DNA of 33,197 nucleotides from positions 1 through 33,197 of the forward strand of contig CAJAAV010000218.1 in NCBI GenBank assembly GCA_903937835.1, read 5' to 3'. The position numbers and the translations under genes are program-made. The notes beneath the pieces are model-generated. The model was not told where the DNA came from, ran no database searches, and saw only the letters and a list, made by a program, of their open reading frames with translations. Positions 14,824-24,900 of the stretch are shown in pieces. The DNA is from an uncultured Chlorobiaceae bacterium (GTDB lineage Bacteria; Bacteroidota; Chlorobiia; Chlorobiales; Chlorobiaceae). Within the stretch, counting starts at the first letter, position 1. Every line of letters begins with the position of its first letter.

Positions 14824-15447
14824 ATGATCTCTCACGCGCTTACAATCGTGATAAACGAATTAAACAAGCATCTCGTCGATGATTACAATTCGAGCGAGAC
14901 TGTGGCGAAATTGGGCAATCTGGCGGATGGTTTTGGTAATGGCGGCATCTTGAGAAAAGATCTCTACTTTTCGGTTGTCAATATCAAAGAGGAGAAGGCC
15001 TTAAAGAATCTTCCGAATTATGTCTGCAATGATGTAACGCTCAAGGCGTTATATGAAAACCCTCCTCTTTTTTTGAATTTCCAGATTTTAGTGACCGCCC
15101 CTCATGAAACCTACTCTCTCGGGTTGTCGTTGCTATCGAGAGTGATTCGCTTTTTTCAGTACAAGAATGTTTTTACGCAGGACAATGTTGATCCTGCTTC
15201 AATAATTACGAGCTCGCCAACGAACTCTCTTGATCATTTAGAATCGTTCAAGCTGATTTTTGACCTGTATTCAGCTTCAATGGAGGAGGTCAACCATCTT
15301 TGGGGAACTCTTGGAGGCAAGCAGTATCCGTTTGTGCTCTACTGGATGAGAATGCTTGATCTGAAGTTCAAGGCAGTACCAGAAGAGAGCTCGCTCATCC
15401 TTGACGTTGATACGAAGTTGATCCATAAACCCTCTCTTTCGATTTGA
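14824..15447 (+). CDS. eCIS tail terminator, Afp16/Pvc16-like (DUF4255)
   Basis: The 207-residue protein matches the Pvc16 N-terminal domain (DUF4255): MISHALTIVINELNKHL at the start, an LYFSVVNIKEEKALKN strand region near residue 50, and the central NFQILVTAPHETYSLGLSLL followed by RVIRFFQYKNVF. In Afp and PVC this protein caps the distal end of the sheath and tube and fixes tail length. Afp16 is longer (about 290 residues), so only the core domain is present. It is the first gene of the conserved eCIS block, which is a common position for it. No strong ribosome binding site is visible; the promoter is probably in the AT-rich stretch before it. Confidence 0.85.
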   Translation: MISHALTIVINELNKHLVDDYNSSETVAKLGNLADGFGNGGILRKDLYFSVVNIKEEKALKNLPNYVCNDVTLKALYENPPLFLNFQILVTAPHETYSLGLSLLSRVIRFFQYKNVFTQDNVDPASIITSSPTNSLDHLESFKLIFDLYSASMEEVNHLWGTLGGKQYPFVLYWMRMLDLKFKAVPEESSLILDVDTKLIHKPSLSI

Positions 15448-15455
15448 TTCATTGG

Positions 15456-15479
15456 GGTATCAGTTCTGGAGCTGAAACC
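15456..15479. promoter_or_regulatory. Short hairpin between tail terminator and sheath genes
   Basis: GGTATCAG (15456-15463) and CTGAAACC (15472-15479) pair with one mismatch across an 8-base loop. An A-run follows on the plus strand, so it is not a standard terminator. It might adjust sheath and tube expression relative to the terminator protein. Confidence 0.25.
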
Positions 15480-15579
15480 GTCTAAAAAAATTGTAAGGGC
15501 GGTGGTGAATGACGAAACAGTAATACAGCATTATTTGAGATATTTGTATAACAATTCATCAAACTATAAGGGATAGACC

Positions 15580-17538
15580 ATGCCAACAATGTATAAGACC
15601 CCTGGTGTTTACGTCGAAGAAATCCCCAAATTTCCCCCCTCCATTGCAGGAGTTGAGACAGCGATACCGGCATTTATAGGTTACACTCAAAAAGCTGATA
15701 GTGTCAAGCCGGGAGATCTGCTTAATGTTCCCACCCGGATTGGTTCCCTGACTGAATACGAACAGTATTTCGGAGCTGGTGCGGCTCCGGTTGTCACTAA
15801 CGTCACGCTGGATGACAACAAAAAATTTCAATCGGCAATCATCGGCAACGTTTTTTACATGTACGACAGCTTACGATTGTTTTATGCCAATGGTGGTGGT
15901 GATTGCTACATTGTTTCTGGAGGCTTGTACGATGCTGCAGTTAAAAATGCTAATAATTTTACGGGTCCGGGGAAAGCATTAGAAGCGTTGGAAAAGGTTG
16001 ATGAACCTACAATTCTCCTCTTCCCCGATAATTCATTGCTCACGACTGATAGTGATTTTTATGCCGTCTACGATGCTGCGTTAGGGCAGTGCGGCAGGTT
16101 GATGGATCGTGTAGGTTTATTTCATGTCAAGGAAAACGATCCGAAAGGGGGTGCTTTCCGTTCGGGTACAGGTATCAATGATCTGAAATATGGAGCGGTC
16201 TACTCTCCCTGGCTGGAAGTTAATTTTCCAAAGAATATCAAATACCGCGATTTCAAGAATCTCATTCACATTGGAGCAACCAAATTCAATCTGGGTGACC
16301 TGACGGATAACCCTGCGGTCAAAACACTTGTTGCGGATTATGAGACTGTTCTTGCCGATGTCGATACTATCAATGTTGCAGCAACAGCACTGGCCAGCCC
16401 GAAATTGACTTTGAGAGAACAATTTACAGCGCTTGAAGGTGCTTATTTGGGAGGAAAAACGCCTGCCAAATTTATGCCGATCGTCAATTATCTGTTTGAC
16501 GTTGCAAGAAGAGTTGATGTGCTGGTTGGTGCAGGAGCTGGTAACGTTGAGTCTCCGATATTGAAAACAAGTTTGACCAGCCTGATTACCTCAACACTTA
16601 AAGACATTTTCAATACGTTAATAGGGTACGATAAGGAGCTTGCCAGCAAGGTACCCAGTTCTGCCTATACAGCCCAGTTCGATACTGGTACCCCCCCTTC
16701 GGCGGCTGCCTGGGGAGCAATCTTTGGAGCCTCTGCTCCGGCAGCCTCTTCCGTTATTCCGGTTACGGCTACAACAAATCCTGACCGGATGGATGCAGTG
16801 CTGCCGCTGCTCAAGGCTCTTTTCGATCAGATCAACAGTGCATGGCTTGGCAGTGTGGTGGGAGTAGCCAGGGAGATGGAGACAAAAAAACACGAGGGGC
16901 TGGCAGCATCATTCCCGCTCTATAACACGATTCTCACAGGGATCCAGAATACCAGCACCACTGTTCCGCCATCCGGCGCCATAGCAGGTATTTATGCTTA
17001 CGTTGACCGGACAAGAGGCGTATGGAAAGCGCCAGCAAACGTAAGTATCAGCGGCATTGTGGGGCCGAAGGACATCTTCTCCGCGTCGGAACTTGATGCA
17101 CTTAATGTTGATCCGAATAGTGGAAAATCGATTAATGCGATTCGCCGATTCACCGGTAAGGGTACCTTGGTGTATGGGGCGCGTACTCTTGCAGGCAATG
17201 ATAATGAGTGGCGCTACATCAGTGTTCGGCGGTTCTTTAATTTTGTGGAAGAGTCTACAAAAAAAACGACCGAGCAGTTTGTTTTTGAGCCGAATGATGC
17301 CAATACCTGGGTACGTATTCAGGCCATGATTGAGAATTTTCTGACGGTTCTCTGGAGGCAGGGCGCACTGCAGGGTGTTAAACCGGAACATGCATTTTAT
17401 GTCGCTGTGGGTCTCGGAAAAACCATGACGCCGCTCGATATCCTTGAGGGTCGGTTGATTGTTGAAATCGGGATGGCCGCCGTCAGGCCTGCGGAATTTA
17501 TCATTCTCAGATTCTCACATAAAATGGCAGAGTCGTAG
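15580..17538 (+). CDS. eCIS contractile sheath protein (Afp2/3/4-like)
   Basis: The 652-residue protein has the phage tail-sheath signature. The N-terminus YKTPGVYVEEIPKFPPSIAG and AIPAFIGYT is typical of the family, and the C-terminal domain (from about residue 520) reads IRRFTGKGTLVYGARTLAG, then WRYISVRRFFNFVEESTKK, IQAMIENFLTVLWRQGALQG and IGMAAVRPAEFIILRF. Sheath subunits polymerise around the inner tube and contract to drive it into the target. The middle (about residues 220-480) is variable and probably forms surface domains. Only one sheath gene is present, against three in Afp and PVC, so the particle should have a uniform sheath. AAGGG lies about 8 bases before the ATG. Confidence 0.95.
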   Translation: MPTMYKTPGVYVEEIPKFPPSIAGVETAIPAFIGYTQKADSVKPGDLLNVPTRIGSLTEYEQYFGAGAAPVVTNVTLDDNKKFQSAIIGNVFYMYDSLRLFYANGGGDCYIVSGGLYDAAVKNANNFTGPGKALEALEKVDEPTILLFPDNSLLTTDSDFYAVYDAALGQCGRLMDRVGLFHVKENDPKGGAFRSGTGINDLKYGAVYSPWLEVNFPKNIKYRDFKNLIHIGATKFNLGDLTDNPAVKTLVADYETVLADVDTINVAATALASPKLTLREQFTALEGAYLGGKTPAKFMPIVNYLFDVARRVDVLVGAGAGNVESPILKTSLTSLITSTLKDIFNTLIGYDKELASKVPSSAYTAQFDTGTPPSAAAWGAIFGASAPAASSVIPVTATTNPDRMDAVLPLLKALFDQINSAWLGSVVGVAREMETKKHEGLAASFPLYNTILTGIQNTSTTVPPSGAIAGIYAYVDRTRGVWKAPANVSISGIVGPKDIFSASELDALNVDPNSGKSINAIRRFTGKGTLVYGARTLAGNDNEWRYISVRRFFNFVEESTKKTTEQFVFEPNDANTWVRIQAMIENFLTVLWRQGALQGVKPEHAFYVAVGLGKTMTPLDILEGRLIVEIGMAAVRPAEFIILRFSHKMAES

Positions 17539-17608
17539 TGTTTCCGCAGATCGGTATCGGGAAGGTAATGAGGTATTTACTTTATTCAATCCATAAACAG
17601 AACGCATC

Positions 17609-18046
17609 ATGGCACAAGAATATCCAGTACCAAGGTTTCATTTTCAAGTTGATTGGGGCGGCGCTAAAATCAGCTTTACCGAAGTGACCGGTCTTGTTAT
17701 GGAGAGGGAGAAGATTGAGTACCGGCATAGCGACAGCAAGGATTTTAACAAAATCAGCATGCCGGGAATGGTAAAGAACAATAATATCACCCTGAAACGC
17801 GGAAAATTTGAGAGTGATTTTGACTTCAACACATGGCTGGAGGAGATCGCCAATGAGCGTGTGGATAAAAGGCGGGATGTGACCATTCGTTTGCTCAATG
17901 AAAAGCACAATCCTGTTGCAGCATGGACGGCCATTCGCTGTTTCCCGGTCAAAATTACCGCTTCGGATCTGAAGTCGGATGCCAATGAGATTGCAGTGGA
18001 GAGTATTGAGCTTGCCCATGAAGGGCTGAAGTTGATGAAGGTTTAA
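17609..18046 (+). CDS. eCIS inner tube protein (Afp1-like)
   Basis: The 145-residue protein belongs to the T4 gp19-like tail-tube family. It starts with YPVPRFHFQVDWGGAKISFT and shows the EVTGL element near residue 25, KNNNITLKRGKFESDFDF near residue 60, and the C-terminal ESIELAHEGLKLM. Tube subunits stack as hexameric rings inside the sheath and form the conduit for cargo. The gene is 70 bases after the sheath stop and 12 bases before a second tube-like gene. No ribosome binding site is visible, as for several genes of this cluster. Confidence 0.92.
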   Translation: MAQEYPVPRFHFQVDWGGAKISFTEVTGLVMEREKIEYRHSDSKDFNKISMPGMVKNNNITLKRGKFESDFDFNTWLEEIANERVDKRRDVTIRLLNEKHNPVAAWTAIRCFPVKITASDLKSDANEIAVESIELAHEGLKLMKV

Positions 18047-18058
18047 ACACTCGGTTTT

Positions 18059-18496
18059 ATGGTTGACTATTATCCACCGTGGGGCTTTTATTTTAAGGTG
18101 GTATTCAACATCAGTTCCGACAAGAATGATGTCCGTTTTCAGTCTGTGTCGGGCCTCTCGGTTGAGTATGACTTTGAGAGTTACAAGGAGGGCGGTGAAA
18201 ATCGCTTTGAGCACAAGCTACCGGTCCGCACTAAATATGCGGATCTGGTGCTGAAGCGGGGAATGTTGCTGGATTCCAGTGTCATCAAATGGTTTCTTGA
18301 TGCTTTTAATAACCGGATATTCAAACCAGCAACGATCACCGTAAACCTGATGAATGAAAAAAGTGAGCCATTAAGAAGCTGGAATGTTGTTGATGCCATT
18401 CCGAAAAAATGGCTTGTCAGCGATTTGAATGCAACTGAGAATGGCATTGTTGTCGAGACGATGGAGCTTGCCTATCGTTATTTCACCATTCAGTAA
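18059..18496 (+). CDS. eCIS tube-initiator-like protein (Afp5-like)
   Basis: The 145-residue protein is a paralogue of the preceding tube protein. It begins YYPPWGFYFKVVFNISSDKN and shares the SVSGLSVEYDFESYKEGGEN element, the LVLKRGM motif near residue 66, and the end NGIVVETMELAYRYFTIQ. In Afp and PVC the second tube-type protein (Afp5/Pvc5) joins the tube to the spike and baseplate, and the order here supports the same role. Its YKEGGENRFEHKLP stretch is typical of Afp5-type proteins rather than the main tube. Confidence 0.88.
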   Translation: MVDYYPPWGFYFKVVFNISSDKNDVRFQSVSGLSVEYDFESYKEGGENRFEHKLPVRTKYADLVLKRGMLLDSSVIKWFLDAFNNRIFKPATITVNLMNEKSEPLRSWNVVDAIPKKWLVSDLNATENGIVVETMELAYRYFTIQ

Positions 18497-18507
18497 AGGA
18501 GTGAACA

Positions 18508-18684
18508 ATGCCGGTTGAAATAAAAGAGCTGCATATTAAGGTTACAGTGAATGCGACGGGAGGAGCGTCAACGAATCAGCCGACTTCCGGTTCCGGAAAA
18601 AACAGTGATGTTGACCGGCAACACATTATTGCTGAATGTGTGGAACAGGTGCTTGAGGTACTGCAAAACAAATTGGAGCGCTGA
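18508..18684 (+). CDS. DUF5908 small eCIS protein (Afp6-like)
   Basis: The 58-residue protein starts MPVEIKELHIKVTVNATGG, the DUF5908 signature, followed by a Ser/Gly/Thr-rich stretch and an amphipathic end (IAECVEQVLEVLQNKLER). It has a clear ribosome binding site (AAAGGAG, 8 bases before ATG). Its stop overlaps the start of the next gene by one base (TGATG). Afp6-type proteins are conserved in the cluster, but their structural role is not well defined. Confidence 0.8.
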   Translation: MPVEIKELHIKVTVNATGGASTNQPTSGSGKNSDVDRQHIIAECVEQVLEVLQNKLER

Positions 18685-19391
18685 TGGCTGACAAAGGAGA
18701 ACTTGAAAAAATGCTCATTCTCGCCTTTGCCGATTCACAAAAGGCAGAGAGCGGCGGCAAAAAAGAGGCTGACGACTATGTTGAGGCGCTGATCAATCCG
18801 GAAACCTGTACGCTCAACTACAAGCTCAAGTTTTCCGAATCAGGACAAGGGCAGGGCAGCAGCGGCAAGCAGCTCAAGTATGAATACACTGAGCCGGAGG
18901 AGATCTCTTTTGAATTTCTTTTCGACAACACCGGCATTATTGACGGCAAGCCGAGAGATTCCATTGCTGATGATCTTAAAAAGTTCAAACAGGTTCTGCT
19001 TGAGTACAAGGGCGATGCACATGAACCTCGCCATTTCAAGCTGGTCTGGGGAAAAAACTCAATTTTTAAAGGACGGGTAACGGAGGCGAATTTCACCTAT
19101 AAGTTATTCAAACCTGACGGTACCCCGATTCGGGCCTCTGCCAAGGTGACCTTTAAAAGTAGTATTGAAGAGCAGAAGCGGGCTGCAAAGGAAGATAAAA
19201 AATCGGCTGACCTGACGCATGTCCGTAAAGTGAAAGCTGGCGACACGCTGCCCTTGATGTGTTACCTGATTTACGGAGACCCGAAATACTACCTTGCTGT
19301 GGCTGAAGTCAACGGTCTCAGCAATTTTCGATCGTTGATGCCGGGGATGGATATTGTTTTTCCGCCTCTCGAAAAAGTAAATAACGCCTGA
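18684..19391 (+). CDS. eCIS hub/LysM protein (Afp7-like)
   Basis: The 235-residue protein has an N-terminal structural domain (MLILAFADSQKAE, then NPETCTLNYKLKFSESGQGQ and ISFEFLFDNTGIIDGKP) and a C-terminal LysM domain at about residues 178-228: VRKVKAGDTLPLMCYLIYGD, then YYLAVAEVNGLSNFRSLMPG and IVFPPL. Afp7/Pvc7 and T4 gp53-like LysM proteins glue the central spike to the surrounding baseplate. In this setting the LysM domain is a structural adapter rather than evidence of cell-wall targeting. The gene is coupled to its neighbours on both sides (1-base overlap upstream, 1-base gap downstream). Confidence 0.88.
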   Translation: MADKGELEKMLILAFADSQKAESGGKKEADDYVEALINPETCTLNYKLKFSESGQGQGSSGKQLKYEYTEPEEISFEFLFDNTGIIDGKPRDSIADDLKKFKQVLLEYKGDAHEPRHFKLVWGKNSIFKGRVTEANFTYKLFKPDGTPIRASAKVTFKSSIEEQKRAAKEDKKSADLTHVRKVKAGDTLPLMCYLIYGDPKYYLAVAEVNGLSNFRSLMPGMDIVFPPLEKVNNA

Positions 19392-19392
19392 T

Positions 19393-21159
19393 GTGAGCAA
19401 CGAAACGACTATTCCGACACCTGCAACTCCGGATGTATGCACGGTAGCGGTTTTGATTGATGGCGCAGAAATTCCCGGTACATTTCACGTTTTATCCGTT
19501 TCTGTAACAAGGGAGCTGAACAGGATTCCTGTGGCGACGCTTCAGCTTCTGGATGGAGAGTCTGCCAAATCAACCTTTGAAGCCAGTAACGGTGATCTTT
19601 TTATTCCGGGTAAAAAAATTGAAATCCAGCTTGGATACCGCTCAAAGAATGACAGTGTGTTCAAGGGGATCATCATCAAGCACAGTATTAAAATACGCAA
19701 GTCTGCAACGCTGCTTCTTGTGGAATGTCGGCATGAGGCGGTCAGAATGACCAGCGGAGTCAAGAGCCGTTATTATATCGACAAGCTGGACAGCGATATT
19801 ATGGAGGAGATTCTCGGTTTATACGGCTTCAACAAGGATGTCGAGGTGACCAGGCCCAAACTGAAAGAAGTTGTTCAGTATGAAGCTACAGATTGGGATT
19901 TTCTTCTGTGTCGTGCCGAAGCCAATGGACAAGTGCTCTTTGCCGGAGACGACAAGATCGCAATTGCATCACCTGACAGCAGTAAAAGTGCTGTAGTGAA
20001 GGTGAACTACGGCTCAACCATTCTCGAACTTGATGCTGAAATAGATGCCCGCTCGCAAAGCAAAGGCATTAAGGCGAGTAGCTGGAATTCAACTGACCAG
20101 AATGTGATTGAAGCGGAGGCCAGTGAACCTTCAACAACAAACAATGGGAATCTTTCAGCGGCAAATCTCGCACAAATTATTGGCGGAGAGGCTCATGTTA
20201 TCCGCCATGGCGGCAAACTCGATCAATCTGCACTTCAGGCGTGGGCCAATGGCCGACTGATGAAAGAACGTTTTGCGAAAATCCGTGGACGGGTACGTTT
20301 TCAGGGCTTTGCGGGAATTTTGCCCGGAAATATCATAGAGGTCACTGGTATTGGAGAACGTTTTGAGGGCAAGATGTATGTCTCCGGCGTGCGTCATGCC
20401 GTGGACAATGGCAACTGGGAAACGGATGTGCAGTTTGGACTCAATCCGGCACTTTTTTCCGAGACCTACAACCTTCGACCTTTACCAGCATCAGGATTGT
20501 TGCCAGCCGTCAGTGGTCTGCAGATCGGAGTTGTTACTGTACTGGAAAATGATCCGGATGGGGAAGAGCGCATCAAAGTGAGACTTCCCCTTGTGAGCGC
20601 TTCGGAAGAGGGTGTCTGGGCACGTGTTGCCACTCTGGATGCAGGCAAAGCACGGGGCACTTTTTTTCGCCCTGAAATCGGTGACGAAGTGGTAGTAGGT
20701 TTTCTCAGTGATGATCCCTGTTATCCGATAATACTGGGCATGTGCCACAGCAGCGCCAAACCTGCTCCTGAGCCTGCCAAAGACAGCAACCACCGGAAAG
20801 GGTATGTCAGCCGGGAAAAAATGCAATTCACCTTTGATGATGAAAAGAAAATCATTGTACTCGAAACTCCCGGCGGCAACAAACTGACGCTTTCAGAGGA
20901 AGACAAAGGAATTGTCATTGAAGACCAGAACGGCAATAAAATTACCCTTGACGATAGCGGAGTAAAGATTGAAAGCGCCAAGGATCTCATTATGAAAGCC
21001 TCAAAGGATATGAGCGCCGAAGGCATGAACATAGAGTTAAAAGCGCAGACAGGCTTTAAGGCATCTGGAGCCGGAAGCGCAGAAGTTTCAGGAGCAAGCA
21101 CAACGGTGAAAGGAAGCGCCACAACGACCATCAGTGGTGGCGTCGTTCAGATTAACTGA
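19393..21159 (+). CDS. eCIS central spike, VgrG-like (Afp8-like)
   Basis: The 588-residue protein starts at GTG 19393, one base after the previous stop. Residues about 15-365 form the gp27-like hub (TRELNRIPVATLQLLDGE, then KIEIQLGYRSKNDSVFKGII and LLVECRHEAVRMTSG). Residues about 375-460 form the gp5-like OB fold (IGVVTVLENDPDGEERIKVR and FFRPEIGDEVVVGFLSDDP). The C-terminal part from about 480 is a repetitive triple beta-helix needle (GGNKLTLSEEDKGIVIEDQN, GNKITLDDSGVKIESAKDL). A trimer would form the spike below the tube, capped by the PAAR protein encoded next. No extra effector domain is fused to the end. Confidence 0.93.
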   Translation: MSNETTIPTPATPDVCTVAVLIDGAEIPGTFHVLSVSVTRELNRIPVATLQLLDGESAKSTFEASNGDLFIPGKKIEIQLGYRSKNDSVFKGIIIKHSIKIRKSATLLLVECRHEAVRMTSGVKSRYYIDKLDSDIMEEILGLYGFNKDVEVTRPKLKEVVQYEATDWDFLLCRAEANGQVLFAGDDKIAIASPDSSKSAVVKVNYGSTILELDAEIDARSQSKGIKASSWNSTDQNVIEAEASEPSTTNNGNLSAANLAQIIGGEAHVIRHGGKLDQSALQAWANGRLMKERFAKIRGRVRFQGFAGILPGNIIEVTGIGERFEGKMYVSGVRHAVDNGNWETDVQFGLNPALFSETYNLRPLPASGLLPAVSGLQIGVVTVLENDPDGEERIKVRLPLVSASEEGVWARVATLDAGKARGTFFRPEIGDEVVVGFLSDDPCYPIILGMCHSSAKPAPEPAKDSNHRKGYVSREKMQFTFDDEKKIIVLETPGGNKLTLSEEDKGIVIEDQNGNKITLDDSGVKIESAKDLIMKASKDMSAEGMNIELKAQTGFKASGAGSAEVSGASTTVKGSATTTISGGVVQIN

Positions 21160-21173
21160 TAAAATTTAGAGCA

Positions 21174-21443
21174 ATGCCTCCAGCGGCAAGGGTCGGCGAT
21201 ATGATCGTCAGTTCAGCAACTCAAGGCGCACCTGTGCCCATTATTCCTCCAGGAACACCAACCGTGCTTCTCGGGGGTTTACCAGCCGCACGCATGGGCG
21301 ACTCATGTGGCGCTGATGCCATCCTGAAAGGTTCTGCGACGGTCTTGATTGGAGGAATGCCTGCGGCAAGAATCGGCGACCTGACTGCTGCGGGAGGCTC
21401 CGTGTTGCCTCCCGCAGCCACTACAGTACTTATTGGAGGGTAA
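21174..21443 (+). CDS. PAAR-repeat spike tip protein (Afp10-like)
   Basis: The 89-residue protein consists almost entirely of PAAR-type repeats: PAARVGDMI, GLPAARMGDSCG and GMPAARIGDLTAAGG, with strands such as TVLLGG and TVLIGG between them. PAAR proteins form a small cone that sharpens the VgrG trimer. It follows the spike gene after 14 bases. There is no C-terminal extension, so it is a plain tip rather than an effector carrier. Confidence 0.92.
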   Translation: MPPAARVGDMIVSSATQGAPVPIIPPGTPTVLLGGLPAARMGDSCGADAILKGSATVLIGGMPAARIGDLTAAGGSVLPPAATTVLIGG

Positions 21444-21505
21444 CAGAAGGGGTGTGGGCGGCCTATATTATTTTTCTGGAACAACTAAACGCTCGTAAGA
21501 AAAAG

Positions 21506-21949
21506 ATGGATCTTCCATTTCTCGGTCGCGGGTGGTCTTTTCCACCCACATTTAATCGGACGGCCTCTGGAGTTGAGATGCTTGAGGGTGAGGCTGATAT
21601 TGTTTCAAGCCTCCAGGTGCTGCTCAGTACCGCACAGGGTGAACGGGTCATGCTGCCTCAATACGGTTGTAACCTGGATGAGTTACTCTTTGAAAGTCTT
21701 GATATGCGCATGAAAACCCTGATGGCCGATAAAGTGGAGTCAGCCATTCTTTATCATGAACCGCGTATCGAGCTGGAAAATGTTGAGCTTGATGAAAGCG
21801 GCGAACTTGAGGGTGTTGTGCTGATAAACATTGTTTACCGAGTTAAAACGACTAATTCCCGCTTTAATCTGGTTTTTCCTTATTACAAGCTGGAAGCTAC
21901 TGATGTTAATCTTGCAGCGACCGTTACTTTATTACCCGATAACAGTTGA
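21506..21949 (+). CDS. gp25-like baseplate protein (Afp9-like)
   Basis: The 147-residue protein belongs to the T4 gp25/W family of baseplate wedge proteins. It starts MDLPFLGRGWSFPPTFNRTA and contains the diagnostic SLQVLLSTAQGERVMLPQYG and CNLDELLFESLD segments, then a domain ending in INIVYRVKTTNSRFNLVFPY. gp25 proteins help nucleate sheath assembly on the baseplate. The frame is open back to 21452, but the methionine at 21506 with its purine-rich upstream stretch matches the family start. Only 3 bases separate it from the following gene. Confidence 0.9.
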   Translation: MDLPFLGRGWSFPPTFNRTASGVEMLEGEADIVSSLQVLLSTAQGERVMLPQYGCNLDELLFESLDMRMKTLMADKVESAILYHEPRIELENVELDESGELEGVVLINIVYRVKTTNSRFNLVFPYYKLEATDVNLAATVTLLPDNS

Positions 21950-21952
21950 CGT

Positions 21953-24900
21953 ATGTCTACAGATAATGAATGCCGGAGCAACACGGATCAGTATAAAAAT
22001 GTCAGGGAGGGCACGAGCCAAGATCAGAGGGCATCCACAGCCCTGAATACGGATTCTGTTCCGGTTAATGAGCATGGCCCGGCATACGGTATGGTGTTTG
22101 CCCAAAACTATGCCGCCATGCTGAACTATTTCGATGCGACCAATATGGCGGCAGGAGATTGGCAGCCTTTTTTCAGCGGTGATGTTTCTGCCCAACTTGC
22201 CCTGGTGGCCATTGAAGATATCAATACCTACAAGGCGACCATCAAATCATGGTTTGATTATCTGAACATGCGGGAGCATCAGCATGATCATGATCGCCTG
22301 AAAAATACTTTTGGTTTTCTTTTCAGCACGTTGGGATCATTGGCCGTCCAGCTTGATGAGTTTCAAAAGAATCTGCCAGTTGAAATTGGCTTGAAAGGCA
22401 CACTGCAAAACCTTGTCAAAAGCCAGTTGGCGCCAGCATTCAAGCGCCTGATTACCTATTACAAGGCAGGAAAAGCGCTTCATTTGGTTCACGACATCAC
22501 TCCATCACCTTCAGTACGGATCCTGCGTAGCCCGGTTATACCCTTTGCATCTCTCCTTGCCTCGGGATTATCCACTGATTGGAGTGGAGAGCTTGTCTGG
22601 AGCGACTATGTTGCTCTGATTCCTGAAGATGAATCGGTGTATGGCGACAGGCCCGATAATCCTGGGGAGAAGCTCTTTCTTCAAATCAATCATTGCACGA
22701 CGCACAACCTGTTCAAATCTGTTTTTGACCAGTTTCTGAAGGTTTTTGCCCGTGTTATCAGCGAGGCTGATCGTGCGCTCAATGATACCTTGACAAAATG
22801 GGATAATCATGAACCCCATTATGCGCTTTTTCTTGCGTTTTTGCGTCTGTTTGAATACGTACGGACTGAGGCCAATACCCTTTCCCGTCGTCATCTGGAT
22901 TTCTATTACAGGGAGGTGCTTCGCCTCAGAGAAAAACCAGCCCAACCAGGTCATGTGCATCTGCTGGTAGAGCTGGCGAAGCATACTGTTTCTCATGAAT
23001 TGAAAAGAGGTGAGCAGTTCAAAGCAGGAAAAGATGATTTGAGTCGGGATGTCTTCTTTGCAAATGATAATGATTTTGTTGCCAATCAGGCAAAGGTTGT
23101 CGCCTTGAAAACTGTGTATCGGCATGGTGATGAAAAGGTTGGTACCGCAATCCCGAACAGTATCTATAAAGGTAAGTTTCTCTCTTCGTCAAGGCGTATA
23201 TTCTTGCGCAATACTTATCAGGGGCGGATTTATGCCTCTCCTCTTGTCAACGTTACTGACCAATCCTGGCATCCCTTTTTCAACAAGCTCTATACTGAGG
23301 GGATACTGCAAAACATCAACATGCCTGAAGCGGAGACAGGATTTGCAATCGCTTCACATTATCTGTTGCTGGAGGAGGGGAGCCGGACAATTACGGTTGA
23401 GTTCACACTGGCCGCTCCTTTATCAGGATTCAGCAAAGAGCACGGTAACGATGTGGTTTGTTCTCTGACCACGAAAAAAGGGTGGCTCACAGCAGAAGAG
23501 GTGACCTTCCGAGCCATTGCCGCTCAGCAATTACAGATTCAAATAACTCTTGACGGGAATGCTCCCGCAATAACTCCTTATTCAGGCAAGGTACACGGAT
23601 ATGTGTTTGATACTGAGCTGCCGGTTTTGGTTGTCAAGCTGCGGCACAGGGATACTTCCAATTACATTTATCCTCTCCTCCAGGATGCGATTATTCAGTC
23701 AATTGAACTGAAGATTGATGTCAAAGGGCTCAAATCTATCGCTATTTCCAACGATTTTGGTCCGGTTGATGCCAGCAAGCCATTCCAGCCGTTTGGGGCT
23801 TCTCCCCTTAAAGGAAATGCGCTGATTGTCGGATCGAAAGAGTTGTTTCAGAAAGAGCCTGATGCTGTAAGTGCAGATATTACGTGGCAGATAAAACCAG
23901 TTCCGTATAGAACAAAACCGGCCATTGCCGTTGAATTCCTGGGCCAGGGAACATGGGCATCCTCAAGCCAAAGTTTAGCTCTCTATCAGGAGGAACCAGT
24001 TATTGACTTATCTGCAAATGTCGACTATTCATTGCTCGATTTACCGGACTTTACTGCCAATGAATATTTTTCAATCAATTCTCGCCGGGGATTTTTCAGG
24101 TTAATGCTGACCGAAGGGTTTGGAAATGCCGAATATCAGGCTGATTTGATCAAATATCTCATCAGTAAGGCAGCGACCGATAAACCTGTTGGCCTCCCTG
24201 TTGCACCAACGATCGCCTCCTTGACGCTTGAATATAGCGCCAGTACCACTCTGCCTCTCAATTCCGGCTCACAGGCAGCTTATCAGAACAGGTCAGGGCG
24301 TTTTTTTCATCTTGCTCCATTCGGGCAAGCCGAGCAACATCCGTTTTTACGGTCATCGAAAACAACCACACTGTTGCCTCAATTCAGTTTTCTGCGTGAT
24401 AATACCATCGTGCAAAGCGAGGCTGAATTTTATATTGGCCTCAACGGATTACAGGTTCCGCAAAATCTCTCACTTTTGTTTCAGGTTGAAGATGGAACGG
24501 CAAATCCTCTCGCCTTGAAGCCAACGCATCATATTGATTGGAGTTATCTCAGCAATAACGAATGGATCGGATTTGAGAAAAACGAAGTGCAGGATGGCAC
24601 CGATGCACTTTTGAATTCCGGCATCATGACCATGGCGGTTCCTCGTGAGGCAACGTCGAGTAACACCATTTTGCCGTCAGGGCTTTTCTGGATTCGTGCT
24701 GCCGTCTCCGAAAAAAGTGATGCGGTCTGCAAGTTGCAGTTACTTGAAGCGCAGGCACTGAAAGCAAGTTTTGTCGATCACGGGAATTCCCCGACCTTTA
24801 CAGCAGTCCCGCTGCCCGAAGGAACAATCAGCAAGCTTGCTCAACCTGATGCGGAAGTCAAAGCGGTCAGTCAACCATTTGCTTCGTTTGGAGGGCGTGG

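Noticed and set aside
22568-23125. 185-residue minus-strand frame inside the Afp11-like gene
   Set aside because: It is antisense to an unmistakable baseplate gene and has no recognisable features.
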